A stretch of DNA of 64,000 bases from Desulfoplanes formicivorans (GCF_001748225.1 NZ_BDFE01000016.1:62001-126000); one strand, 5' to 3'. Counted from the first letter of the stretch, positions 1 through 8,319 are shown. Notes: generated by a model from the letters alone, not told the origin. Numbers and translations are program-made.

Positions 1-410
1 ATAAAACGGGGATCATCCGTTTCCATGTGGCTGACGGCCTTGAGTTCGCTGATATTGCCACCTGCCCGCTTGATAACCTCGGACACCCTGGCTACCTGTC
101 CCTGGCAATCGGGCCCGCTGGTGGTCACGACAAGGGGCTTGGTCGGCTGTGCTCCCCGCTTTGGGGGGGAGGCAGCCGTGCGAACGATGACGCTTAACTC
201 CAAAGGCTCCAGTGCCTGCTTGAGGTCAGCCTTGAGATTATCCAGACAGGACGAGGGACAATCAACCAACAGGATGGCCGCAAACTCGGCCTGTAAAATG
301 GTCTGGGAAATATCCTCGATATTGCACCCATGGGCATAAAGAATGTTCGAGACAGTAGCCACAATCCCCGGACGATCCTGCCCCAAGACGGATACCACAA
401 TTTTTTTCAC
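1..410 (-). CDS. ACT-domain regulatory protein (GcvR-like), partial at window edge
   Basis: The minus-strand frame starts at a GTG at 408-410, preceded by AAGGAG at 8 nt, and runs off the left edge after about 136 residues. The start, KKIVVSVLGQDRPGIVATVS, is the classical ACT fold opening (GxDRPGIV). A second ACT-like repeat follows (PLVVTTSGPDCQGQVARVSE), so this is a tandem ACT protein of the glycine-cleavage repressor type, which usually senses amino acids. It begins only 20 nt after the hydrogenase protease stop, so it is probably cotranscribed with it. No enzyme domain is visible in the part seen. A direct role in hydrogenase metabolism is not indicated by the sequence. Confidence 0.75.
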   Translation of the reverse strand, partial: MKKIVVSVLGQDRPGIVATVSNILYAHGCNIEDISQTILQAEFAAILLVDCPSSCLDNLKADLKQALEPLELSVIVRTAASPPKRGAQPTKPLVVTTSGPDCQGQVARVSEVIKRAGGNISELKAVSHMETDDPRF

Positions 411-430
411 TGTTTGTGCTCCTTGAACGA

Positions 431-901
431 TCACAGGTTGAGCAAAGCCCGGATTTCCCGACGGACAATATCCATGTACCGGGGAAAGGCCTTTTGCAAC
501 ACAGGGGTCATTTCCATTTTCCACGTATTCAGTTCCTTGGGCTCGATTCCCAGCACCGTGAGTTCCGGTTTGTTGCCCAGCAGTTCAGCCATCTTCAGGG
601 AGTCCAGCAGATCAATGTCGTGAAGCGAAAGGGCCTGGTTCTTGTTTTCCCGCAGATCCTTTTCTTCATGCCGATAGATGGTTCCTGGCTCTCGACCACC
701 CCGTACCGCATCGAGAACCAGAAGTTTTTCATATTCCTGAAACAGATAAAAAATATCCTGGGTAAAGGTTCCCCCATCAATAAAATCCACCCGGTCCAAC
801 GGCCAGTCTGCTTCCTTTTGCAGTTCCTGAACCGCATAGACCCCCACGCCTTCGTCCATGAGCAGAAGATTTCCCACCCCGAGAACAAGCAATTCTTTCA
901 T
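431..901 (-). CDS. hysD: [NiFe]/[NiFeSe] hydrogenase maturation protease (M52 family)
   Basis: A 156-residue protein of the HyaD/HybD/HupD family, the endopeptidases that clip the C-terminal tail of the hydrogenase large subunit once nickel is inserted. GVGNLLLMDEGVGV gives the conserved glycine-rich start, and the nickel-sensing ligands of the family align with Glu17, Asp64 (in LVLDAV) and His94 (in LSLHD). The start is supported by GGAG 8 nt upstream. It lies just downstream of hysA on the same strand, with a strong terminator in between, so expression may depend on readthrough or an internal promoter. The family call is secure. The symbol is assigned by position next to hysAB. Confidence 0.9.
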   Translation of the reverse strand: MKELLVLGVGNLLLMDEGVGVYAVQELQKEADWPLDRVDFIDGGTFTQDIFYLFQEYEKLLVLDAVRGGREPGTIYRHEEKDLRENKNQALSLHDIDLLDSLKMAELLGNKPELTVLGIEPKELNTWKMEMTPVLQKAFPRYMDIVRREIRALLNL

Positions 902-943
902 CGCACAATCTCCACAATTACAAATGCCTTGCTGACGGATACG

Positions 944-972
944 AAAAAAGGCCGGACAAGATCCGGCCTTTT
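944..972 (-). terminator. Rho-independent terminator after hysA
   Basis: Perfect 11-bp arms (946-956 and 962-972, AAAAGGCCGGA with its complement) with a 5-nt loop, followed on the minus strand by six T residues. It begins 35 nt after the hysA stop and separates hysAB from the maturation protease gene. Confidence 0.85.
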
Positions 973-1006
973 AGGTTCTTTGGGCGCTGGTTGTCCAGCA
1001 CGAGGT

Positions 1007-2575
1007 TTAGATGCAGTCGTAGGTAACGACGTTCTCTTCACCGGTTTCAGCGTGCAGCACGTGCACGGCACAGCCCAGTCACGGATCAAAGGCACGGATC
1101 AACCGGCCCACGTTGACGGGGTTCTTGGGATCGGGAACAGGAATACCCACCAGACATTCCTCAATGGGTCCGCGCTGACCCATGTCATCCATGGGGTTGG
1201 CGTTCCAGATGGTAGCGGAAATGATCTGGTAGTTGCTGATCTTCTGATCCTTGACATCAACATAGTGGAGCAGGGCGCCACGAGGAGCCTCGGTCATGCC
1301 AAGCCCTTCGCCGGACTCGGGCACTTCATATTCCATGTAGGTGGATTCACCGGGAACGATCTGCTTGAGCCAGCCGGCTATGGCATTGGCAACATACAGG
1401 GTTTCCTCGGCACGGGCCACGTGACGGCCCATGATGGAGAAGGCCTTGTCGCCCAGGTCGCGGACCTTTTTGGCATTGATGCCGTATTTTTCCTTGAGCA
1501 TCTTCTGACCGACTTCACTGAGCTCGGGGTTGGTGACCCACATGCGGGCCAGAGGACCTGCTTCACAGGCCTTGTCGGCATAGCGGGGAGATTTGATGAA
1601 GCTGTAGGCACCGGCCTTGTCAACATTGGGCACGGTTTCACCCTCGGCAAAGTTGAGACCGGACTTGCTCTGGTTGAACCAGGAGTGACCGACATATTCC
1701 TTGATCTTGGCGGGATCGACTTCAACATCCTTGCCGTCGATGTAGGCACCGCGCTTGAGCAGAAGATCCAGAGGATCCGTATCACTCAAGGGAAAGACTC
1801 CCCAGGAAACACAGTTCTTGTACCCGGCTCCGGTTTCAAAAAGATCAGGATACACGGTTCCAAGGGTGTAGATGAGAGGCAGATATTCGTCCTTCACAAA
1901 AGCGATGACTTCCTTGAACCGAGCGTAGTACTTGGCGATCTTTTCCTTGGACGGAGCTTCGGTAGTACCACCGGCAACCATACCCTGGACATGGGGCATC
2001 CTGCCGCCCAGCAGGGCGACCATTTCATGACAGATGCGGCGTATTTCAAGGGCCTTGAGGTACTGATCCAGACCGTACTGGTTGACGGCTGCGGCCTTTT
2101 TGGCATCCTTGATCCGGTCGGTGAGCAGATCCGGATTGTCATACCGGGGAATGAAAGGTGCGGCATCAGGGCCCTTGACGTAGTCCAGGGCGGCCAGATG
2201 ATAAAAATGCAGAATATGGGACTGCAGATAGTTGGCACCAAGGATGAGGTTACGGGCAATGCGACCGTTGGTGGGAACCTTGACGCCAAAAGCATCATCA
2301 AGAGCCAGAACCGATGCCGTGGCATGGGCTGTGGGACAGACGCCACAGATTCTCTGGGTCAGCTGGGAAGCATCCCGGGGATCACGACCAACCAGAATGT
2401 TTTCAAAACCACGGTACATGCCGCCGACACACTTGGCCTCGACCACCTTGCCATCCTTGACCTCGACCTCGACCTTGAGATGACCTTCAATACGGGTCAC
2501 CGGGTCGACGGCAATCTTGATTTTCTTGGAAGAAACTCCTGCAACCGGAGCCTTACTGGGCTTGCATCCTGACAT
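1007..2575 (-). CDS. hysA: [NiFeSe] hydrogenase large subunit, selenoprotein (in-frame UGA at 1079-1081)
   Basis: Catalytic large subunit of periplasmic H2-oxidising hydrogenase. RICGVC (Cys77, Cys80) provides the first pair of nickel ligands. The open frame stops at a TGA at 1079-1081, just after IRAFDP. The same frame continues past it as LGCAVHVLHAETGEE and so on to a TAA at 1007-1009. Read through, the C-terminus is DPU-LG-C-AV-H, the DPxxxCxxH signature with selenocysteine (residue 499) in place of the first Cys, Cys502 as its partner, and cleavage expected after His505. Full length is 522 residues. An ordinary gene caller would end it 24 residues early. The start ATG has AAGGAG 7 nt upstream. 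The N-terminus reads MSGC, a possible lipidation site. Confidence 0.95.
1051..1067 (-). promoter_or_regulatory. Putative bacterial SECIS hairpin
   Basis: On the mRNA, 11 nt after the UGA codon, CGUGCA and UGCACG pair as a 6-bp stem around a CGUGC loop. Bacterial SelB-recognised elements lie immediately 3' of the UGA inside the coding region, so position and size fit. No other hairpin of similar quality is close by. The loop sequence alone cannot prove SelB binding. Confidence 0.6.
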
Positions 2576-2609
2576 ATATGAACTCCTTATTCAGAATTTC
2601 GATTCGTGG

Positions 2610-3542
2610 TTAGCCTTCTTCGTAGAACGGGGACATGTCATCGGGAAAACCGGGTTCAACGCAACCAATACAAACGGCATTCTCGATACACCAGTTCACG
2701 CCGCCGTTCCAACGCCGTTTGTAGCAATCCGCATAGGCATTGGGGCCTTTACAGCCGATCTGATAGCGACACTTGTCCTTGTCCATGAACGTATCGGCCA
2801 GTTCATCATTGTCGAACTTGTCAAGGAACGGACAATTTTCATGAATATTCTCGCCGAAGAAAAGCGTGGGCCTGCCGTCACTGTCCAGTTCGGGCAAGGG
2901 TCCTTTGCCAAGAGCGTACTGCCAGGCAGCCAGAAGCGTACCTATCATCCAGTCGGGATGCGGAGGGCATCCGGGTACATTGACGACCAGTTTGTCAGCA
3001 AGTCCGTTGGCCGCAAAGAAGTCCTTGACGCCGGTGGCACCGGTAAGATTGCCCTCACCGGCCGGGATACCACCATAGGCAGCGCAAGTACCAACAGCCA
3101 CAGTAGCCAGAGATTTTTTGCCCAGCTCAAGGGCCAGATCCTTCATGGTAATCTCATGACCATCCTTTTCGCCTACAACGCAGTACCGACCGTCAGCCTT
3201 GGTCGGAATGGCACCTTCAATGAGCAGAAAAAACTTGCCCTGAAACTTTTCGGCAACCTCGTACATGTGTTCCAGGGCCATGTCGCCCTCGGACGCCATG
3301 ACAGTGGGGTGATACTCAAGGCTGATCACCTTGAGGAGGACATCCTTGATCTTGGGATGAACCGAGTTGAGCAAGGAAACCGAACAACCCGTACACCCCT
3401 GTCCCTGGAGCCAGATCACAGGAGCCTTTTTGGCACCCTCTTCCATGGCCTGTATGACCTTGGGATTAAAAACCTGCGAAATCCCGAGGCCGGCCACAGT
3501 GCCGGAACAAAGTTTGACAAATTCTCGTCTGTTTAAACCCAT
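2610..3542 (-). CDS. hysB: [NiFeSe] hydrogenase small subunit, Tat-exported
   Basis: Electron-transfer subunit of 310 residues carrying the iron-sulfur clusters that pass electrons from the NiFeSe site to periplasmic cytochrome c. The N-terminus NRREFVKLC is a twin-arginine signal (Arg5, Arg6) followed by a hydrophobic run. GQGCTGCSVSLLN holds the proximal cluster cysteines. VGTCAAYGG, VPGCPPHPDW, HENCPF and CIGCVEPGFPD supply the remaining ligands. The match to Desulfovibrio HysB is close throughout. The gene begins after GGAGGAGGG and is followed 34 nt later by hysA. Its Tat signal should carry the folded heterodimer out of the cytoplasm. Confidence 0.95.
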   Translation of the reverse strand: MGLNRREFVKLCSGTVAGLGISQVFNPKVIQAMEEGAKKAPVIWLQGQGCTGCSVSLLNSVHPKIKDVLLKVISLEYHPTVMASEGDMALEHMYEVAEKFQGKFFLLIEGAIPTKADGRYCVVGEKDGHEITMKDLALELGKKSLATVAVGTCAAYGGIPAGEGNLTGATGVKDFFAANGLADKLVVNVPGCPPHPDWMIGTLLAAWQYALGKGPLPELDSDGRPTLFFGENIHENCPFLDKFDNDELADTFMDKDKCRYQIGCKGPNAYADCYKRRWNGGVNWCIENAVCIGCVEPGFPDDMSPFYEEG

Positions 3543-3565
3543 ACCCTCCTCCTTATACTGATGAT

Positions 3566-3582
3566 TTATACGTTACGTATAA
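3566..3582. promoter_or_regulatory. Perfect palindrome in hys leader, candidate operator
   Basis: TTATACGT-T-ACGTATAA is an exact 8+1+8 inverted repeat lying 24-40 nt upstream of the hysB start. It sits just downstream of a candidate sigma-70 promoter, where a repressor could block transcription. The cognate regulator is unknown. Confidence 0.45.
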
Positions 3583-3605
3583 CCTGCATCTTTTTAGGTG
3601 GGCGG

Positions 3606-3634
3606 AAAGTAGCCAGCTCAATTACCTATGTCAA
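3606..3634 (-). promoter_or_regulatory. Candidate sigma-70 promoter for hysBA
   Basis: On the minus strand a perfect TTGACA (3629-3634) is followed after 17 nt by TACTTT (3606-3611). The -35 box and spacing are ideal, while the -10 box is weak. The start point would be near 3599, about 57 nt before the hysB ATG. Confidence 0.4.
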
Positions 3635-4049
3635 TATTTACTTGATTTTTTGATCCCTTTTTTCAATAGCATTGTATGACGAAAAATATACCAACCCAAG
3701 AAACAGACGGCATATCAAAAAAAATATCGTGTTACGATATTTTGAAATTTTCCTTTTCCAAAAAGAGAACAAGGAGGTATGACACAAAACTTTTCAAAAA
3801 GTAACACGGAAAACATACGGGTTAGGCATCAAAATTCCCTGAAATAACAGACAAATCATATCGGGAAATGGAATTCTTGCCATTTCAGACATGAAACAGT
3901 AATCATTTTACAAGTCAGGTGCATGCTGTGGGCTACCTTTTCCCGACTTGACACGATGCAACGCTCTCAATCACACCCTTTGCCACCCAAGTTGAGAACC
4001 CCATCATCACCCCTTTTATGTTTGTACGGCAATACGAGGAGCCATATCA

Positions 4050-5411
4050 ATGAAAACCATGTTCAAAGCGATGTGCGGGCTAGTTGTGGCTGCCGTCCTT
4101 ATCAGCGCGGCAATTCTGGGCTACATGAAATTTTTTGAATCAGAACTTCCGGACATTTCCCTGGTTCCCGAAGCCCAGACAGTGACCAACAAGACACGCT
4201 TCATCCTCAAGGCCCATGACCAAGGCTCCGGTCTTGAAATCGTTCAGGTAGCCGTGCACCAGAATGGACGACAGGCAATCGTCCTCAGTCAGACCTTCAG
4301 TACTACACAGCATTCCTGGTCCGCCACTTTTGATCTCAAGACTGCCAAGCTGCAGGAAGGTCCGTTTGAACTGCTTGTCTCATGTACCGACAAATCATGG
4401 AATCAATTGGGCAAGGGAAATACACGCCTCATCAAGTATGATCGCATCCTGGACAACCATCCTCCAGTGGTCAGTGTTGTTTCCAGACAGCACAATATTG
4501 CCATTGGAGGTTGCGGTATGGTCGTGTATACCATTTCCGAACCTGTCAGCAAATCAGGAGTCATGGTCGGCCAGCGATTCTTTCCCGGATTCAGGCAGCA
4601 GGGTACTGAATATTATCTTTCTCTTTTTTCCTTTCCCTATGATGCCGATACCCAAAAGGATGTACCCAGAGTCATTGCTGTGGATGATGCCGGCAATACG
4701 GGTCAAAGCGGCATCTATTACCATCTCATCCCCAAACGGTTCAGAAAGGACACCATCCGCATCACCGACGGGTTTCTGGAACGCAAAATGCCCCAATTCA
4801 CCAACATGTTCCCCAACGAATCCAGCCTGCTGGATGTTTTTCTCAAGGTGAACAATCAGGGTCGAGCCGAAAACAGGGCCCAGTTGCATACCTTTGCACG
4901 CCAGACAACCCCGTCCTTTGTGTGGAACAAACCCTTTTTGCGCCAACCAGGTGCTGCCAACCGGGCAACCTTTGGTGATCAACGCACCTATACGTACAAG
5001 GGGAAGGTCATTGATCACCAACGCCATCTGGGCATTGACCTGGCATCTGTTGCACGGGACAATGTTCGGGCCGGCAACAACGGCAAGGTTGTTTTTGTCG
5101 GATTCATGGGTATTTACGGGAATGTGATCATCATTGACCACGGAATGGGCCTGCAAAGCCTGTACGCCCATTTGAGCCAGATCAATGTGCACAAGGGAGA
5201 TACCATCACCAGAGGACAGGTTATCGGCAGAACCGGGGCCACAGGCATGGCTGGCGGGGATCACCTCCATCTTGGCATTATTCTGGCCGGTCTTCCGGTG
5301 AACCCGGTCGAATGGTGGGACAGTCACTGGATCAGGGACAATATCGAGTCCAAACTCGAAATTGTCCGTCAGGCAGCACGGCCGGCACAAACAGGGGAGG
5401 TCGCTCCATGA
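4050..5411 (+). CDS. Membrane-anchored M23 (LytM) family metallopeptidase
   Basis: A 453-residue protein with an N-terminal hydrophobic anchor (about residues 5-25), a long middle region of beta-rich extracytoplasmic character, and a C-terminal M23 domain. Zinc-binding motifs are visible: HLGIDLAS (HxxxD) near residue 330 and DHLHLGI (HxH) near 410, with YAHLSQ between them. Such enzymes cut cross-links in peptidoglycan or act as envelope scaffolds. GGAGCC lies upstream of the ATG. The stop codon overlaps the next gene's start as ATGA, so the two are translationally coupled. Confidence 0.88.
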   Translation: MKTMFKAMCGLVVAAVLISAAILGYMKFFESELPDISLVPEAQTVTNKTRFILKAHDQGSGLEIVQVAVHQNGRQAIVLSQTFSTTQHSWSATFDLKTAKLQEGPFELLVSCTDKSWNQLGKGNTRLIKYDRILDNHPPVVSVVSRQHNIAIGGCGMVVYTISEPVSKSGVMVGQRFFPGFRQQGTEYYLSLFSFPYDADTQKDVPRVIAVDDAGNTGQSGIYYHLIPKRFRKDTIRITDGFLERKMPQFTNMFPNESSLLDVFLKVNNQGRAENRAQLHTFARQTTPSFVWNKPFLRQPGAANRATFGDQRTYTYKGKVIDHQRHLGIDLASVARDNVRAGNNGKVVFVGFMGIYGNVIIIDHGMGLQSLYAHLSQINVHKGDTITRGQVIGRTGATGMAGGDHLHLGIILAGLPVNPVEWWDSHWIRDNIESKLEIVRQAARPAQTGEVAP

Positions 5412-6061
5412 GCACGAACCAAAGGCTTCATGTCCTTTTCCTGCATGGCTTCACCTCCTCGGCCCGGTCGGGCAAGGCGAATTTTCTGAAGGACCAATGC
5501 GCCTGCCTGCCCCATGTTGATTTCACCATCTTTGACTTCAACCCCACTCCCAAGGATTTCGAATATCTGACCGTCACCGGCATGATCAATCGGGTCAGGC
5601 AGTTTTTGCTGGAACGGACCTGGGACAAGGTGTTCATCATTGCCAGTTCCCTGGGGGGGCTGGTGGCCACCCGTTATGCCCGGCAATTTGGCGGCATCCA
5701 TCAGATGTTGCTCCTTGCGCCTGCCCTGTTCTATCACCCTTGGGGAACCTCACAGGAGCAGATCGCCCAATGGAAACGCATGCAGGTGGCTCCTGTGGAC
5801 CATCATGGTTTCCAAAAAGCAATTCCCCTGCGCTACACTTTTCATGAGGATGGCCTCAGGTACACGGAACCTGTTCCCCCGGCAGTTGATACCACCATTA
5901 TTCACGGCAGGCAGGATCAGACCATTCCCATTGCCTACAGCCGCGACTATGCGGCAGCCTATCCCCACAAGGTGAAACTGGTGGAAATTGATGCCGACCA
6001 CCGGCTCACCGATCACCATGAGTTTCTCTGGAAAATGGCCCGTCCCCTCTTGCACCCGTAA
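5408..6061 (+). CDS. Alpha/beta hydrolase, YqiA/UPF0227-like esterase
   Basis: A 217-residue alpha/beta hydrolase. The oxyanion-side motif FLHGFTSSARSGKA is at the N-terminus, the nucleophile elbow is IASSLGGLVA, and the catalytic histidine is probably in DADHRLTDHHE near the end. This small single-domain architecture resembles YqiA-type esterases. The substrate is unknown. The start at 5408 is chosen over longer in-frame options because it forms an ATGA overlap with the upstream peptidase gene and follows GGGGAGG. A strong terminator closes this two-gene operon. Confidence 0.8.
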   Translation: MSTNQRLHVLFLHGFTSSARSGKANFLKDQCACLPHVDFTIFDFNPTPKDFEYLTVTGMINRVRQFLLERTWDKVFIIASSLGGLVATRYARQFGGIHQMLLLAPALFYHPWGTSQEQIAQWKRMQVAPVDHHGFQKAIPLRYTFHEDGLRYTEPVPPAVDTTIIHGRQDQTIPIAYSRDYAAAYPHKVKLVEIDADHRLTDHHEFLWKMARPLLHP

Positions 6062-6085
6062 AAACAGCCCCCCTGTTCTCACGAC

Positions 6086-6127
6086 AAAACGCCCAAGGCC
6101 CTTGCATGCAAGGGCCTTGGGCGTTTT
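6086..6127. terminator. Perfect 21+21 bp palindromic terminator, probably bidirectional
   Basis: The 42-nt segment is a perfect palindrome: arm 6086-6106 is the exact complement of 6107-6127. The arms start with AAAAC and end with GTTTT, so both strands give a GC-rich hairpin flanked by A and T runs. It lies 25 nt after the hydrolase stop and downstream of the convergent trmO-like gene. Confidence 0.8.
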
Positions 6128-6286
6128 GAATCAACTGGAGTACGGGCAAGCCCATCAGAACAGATGGGCCGGATCAAGCAGCAACATCAGGGGAGACTAC
6201 GGGACAGGGGGTAACCTGACCTGATCACCATCGGCAAGATCCCCAAAGAGTATGATCCCATCCTGGAGTCAGTCAGAAACAGACAA

Positions 6287-6679
6287 CTAAGCATCAATAT
6301 CCGGTTTGATATCCAATATGGGAGTCTTGTTGCGCATATCAATGCCCTTGACCCCAATAACATTCCCGTTGATGTGAAGAACCGTGACCACGGACAGACC
6401 AATGGCATTGGGTCGGTGGGGAGAACAGGTGGCAAAAACCCCTTTTTTCCGGCCATGGGCATGGGGAGGACGCTGCAGCAGAGAATCCGGGGAAAAAGGC
6501 GTACTCTCGTGAAAATGAAACAAAACCACGATTCTGCTACCTTCCTGAATACCTTGAAGCCCCAGGGTATACGATTCTTCAAGAACCAATTCCCCTTCCA
6601 CGTCCGATACAGACCAATGGCGTGGAAGCGTGGTGGCGGTTGTTCGTACATACCCTATGGGTTTGAAAACAACGGACAT
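6287..6679 (-). CDS. trmO: TrmO/TsaA-family tRNA (adenine-N6) methyltransferase-like protein
   Basis: A 130-residue TsaA-like beta-barrel domain (VirR/UPF0066). It shows FKPIGYVRT at the start, VVLFHFHES in the middle, and the hallmark FATCSPHRPNAIGLS and LDIKPDI motifs. In TrmO this fold uses S-adenosylmethionine to methylate the threonyl-carbamoyl group at tRNA position 37. The E. coli enzyme is about 235 residues, so this is the short single-domain form found in many anaerobes. AGGAG lies 6 nt before the second methionine, so the start is placed at 6679, not 6685. The substrate could differ from TrmO. Confidence 0.8.
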   Translation of the reverse strand: MSVVFKPIGYVRTTATTLPRHWSVSDVEGELVLEESYTLGLQGIQEGSRIVVLFHFHESTPFSPDSLLQRPPHAHGRKKGVFATCSPHRPNAIGLSVVTVLHINGNVIGVKGIDMRNKTPILDIKPDIDA

Positions 6680-6874
6680 GAACATCTCCTGGTATTTGTG
6701 CCATGTTGAGCCTGCCTTTGGGAAATGGCACGCGCATCATCAGAAGGCAGAGTCAATCCGGACTGGATGCGCAAGGGCAATACACATCTTGAAATCGTTG
6801 CAACGGCAAAGGTGCACAACCCTCACAATATTCCGACACCTGCAAGGACTTATCTGTGTCCCGCTACTGCTCCC
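6680..6874. other. Short intergenic stretch, nothing recognised
   Basis: 195 nt between two minus-strand genes. No RNA, repeat or convincing promoter was seen on either strand. Confidence 0.4.
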
Positions 6875-7495
6875 TCATCTCAATTTGCGTTTGAGACGCT
6901 GACGGGCCTTCTTGAGTTGGCGCATCCTGAAACGGCCTGCTTCTGACGGCTGGTTGTCAGGGGGAGCCAGCACCAGATGCTCAAGGTGCGTCTTGTATTC
7001 CGGGGATCTGGTATCCCATGCCAACAGACAATGCTCATTGGCTGCGTGTTCAAAGGAGGTATAATTGCCCTCCCTGCCTGGCAGATAGGCCCGAACCGCT
7101 GCGATCATGTCCCGAAAGAGTCCTCCCAGGGCGCGAATACTTGGGCCGGGACTTTGGGCATACCAGGCACAAATCTGTGCCACAAACCGAAACTTCTCAT
7201 GATCCGACACAATAACTTCCCTGCACTCGGCAAGGGAAATCCGGCCCTGTTCCAGCCGGGTCATGAGCTGATCCAGGCTGTTGAGATCTGCCTCATGAAT
7301 CTCGGGACGGGACAACAATCGAATGATATGACCCAAAAAACCATAACGTCCATTGGGAAGGGAAATGTTACCCCCGCAGGTCGGACAACCTGGACGACTC
7401 TGCCCAGCAAGACATATTCGCCCCTCAAGGGTCCCGCCAAAACCATCAATAAAGGATCGGCCACATTGGTCACAGACAGCTGGAAACGGTATCAT
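6875..7495 (-). CDS. Unrecognised protein with N-terminal zinc ribbon
   Basis: A 206-residue cytoplasmic protein without a signal sequence or membrane segment. The first 40 residues carry CDQCGRSF and CPTCGG, two CxxC pairs spaced like a treble-clef zinc ribbon. The middle is helical and the last 20 residues are very basic (RMRQLKKARQRLKRKLR), suggesting nucleic acid contact. Its ATG follows the rlpA stop directly (TAA then ATG), so the two genes form a translationally coupled pair. I recognise no family, and any RNA- or DNA-binding role is inference. Confidence 0.7.
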   Translation of the reverse strand: MIPFPAVCDQCGRSFIDGFGGTLEGRICLAGQSRPGCPTCGGNISLPNGRYGFLGHIIRLLSRPEIHEADLNSLDQLMTRLEQGRISLAECREVIVSDHEKFRFVAQICAWYAQSPGPSIRALGGLFRDMIAAVRAYLPGREGNYTSFEHAANEHCLLAWDTRSPEYKTHLEHLVLAPPDNQPSEAGRFRMRQLKKARQRLKRKLR

Positions 7496-7954
7496 TTACT
7501 GTAAAGCCTCCACCCAAACCCTGGTAACCCCCTGATCAAGCATGTCCAGCTTTTTGGCCGCTGCCCAGGAAAGATCAATGATCCTTCCCTTTCCATGCTT
7601 GAATGGTCCCCGGTCATTGACCCGCACCAGAACAACCCGATCGTTGGCAATATTGGTCACCCGCAGGATGGTGTCAAAAGGCAGGGTCTTGTGCGCACAG
7701 GTCAAGGCCCGATAATCATACGGTTCGCCCGAAGCCGTCATCCGTCCCTGGGCGCTTTTCCCGGTCCAGGAAGCCAGCCCCCGCTCCCTGTATCCATAGG
7801 CTTCATCCTGTGGATGATACTTTTTGCCATACACGGAATAAGAATCTTTGTAAGGCGGCACGGGATCAGGCTCAATACTTTTTTTGGCACAAGCAAGACA
7901 ACTTCCAAACACCATGAAGACCAATGTCCAGACAATTGCACAATCGTACTTCAC
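7496..7954 (-). CDS. rlpA: RlpA-like septal ring lytic transglycosylase, lipoprotein-like
   Basis: A 152-residue exported protein. The hydrophobic N-terminus ends in FGSCLACAKK, a near-lipobox. The rest is a double-psi beta-barrel RlpA domain: GLASWTGKSAQGRMTASGE, then TILRVTNIANDRVVLVRVND and the basic/aromatic end RIIDLSWAAAKKLDM. RlpA cleaves peptidoglycan strands lacking stem peptides. There is no C-terminal SPOR domain, so this is the short form. It is the first gene of a pair with the zinc-ribbon protein. Confidence 0.88.
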   Translation of the reverse strand: MKYDCAIVWTLVFMVFGSCLACAKKSIEPDPVPPYKDSYSVYGKKYHPQDEAYGYRERGLASWTGKSAQGRMTASGEPYDYRALTCAHKTLPFDTILRVTNIANDRVVLVRVNDRGPFKHGKGRIIDLSWAAAKKLDMLDQGVTRVWVEALQ

Positions 7955-8025
7955 TTCATCTTACCTCATTTTCATACATTGAACCAATACCACTTTTTTT
8001 TATTGTACGCAGCACCAAGGCAAAC

Positions 8026-8319
8026 TCATGCCGGAGGGACTACTTCCATGGTGGGTAAACTTTCTTCGGGTTTGACAATGGCATGATAATACCGTTGCCC
8101 ACTGGGGTTGGATCCGTAAAGGATCTTGACCTTGTCTCCAACCGAAAACTCCTCAAGGGTCATGTTTTCATTCACGGGATAATAGATATGACCATTTACG
8201 GTTATGGCATTGTTTTCCTTTTCCTGGATAACACCTATTACCACTTGCAAGCCATCCGCCCAAACCAGAGGAGTCATCACCACGAGTAACACAACCAGGC
8301 ACCAAACAGCTTTTTTCAT
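8026..8319 (-). CDS. Small exported protein downstream of pilY1, function unknown
   Basis: The longest frame starts at 8382, but the start at 8319 (MKKAVWCLVVLLVVMTPLVWADG) gives a clean cleavable signal peptide with AGAGG upstream. The mature part is about 75 residues, predicted beta-rich (VVIGVIQEKENNAITVNGH), reminiscent of small OB-like exported domains. It is read in the same direction as the minor-pilin operon, 144 nt after pilY1. It might be a periplasmic accessory of the pilus or an unrelated gene. I recognise no family. Confidence 0.65.
   Translation of the reverse strand: MKKAVWCLVVLLVVMTPLVWADGLQVVIGVIQEKENNAITVNGHIYYPVNENMTLEEFSVGDKVKILYGSNPSGQRYYHAIVKPEESLPTMEVVPPA

Larger units (their letters stand above)
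3543..4049. other. Intergenic region between divergent hysB and M23 peptidase genes
   Basis: A 507-nt AT-rich divergent spacer. It holds the hys promoter and the palindrome at 3566-3582. It also holds a second inverted repeat at 3721-3743, with 10-bp arms AAAATATCGT/ACGATATTTT around GTT. A TTGACA at 3948-3953 on the plus strand could serve the peptidase gene, but no convincing -10 follows. No coding sequence was seen. Confidence 0.6.

Noticed and set aside
416-2572. Long open frame on the plus strand opposite hysA and the maturation protease gene
   Set aside because: It is the antisense shadow of two well-identified genes, has no ribosome site and no recognisable domain.
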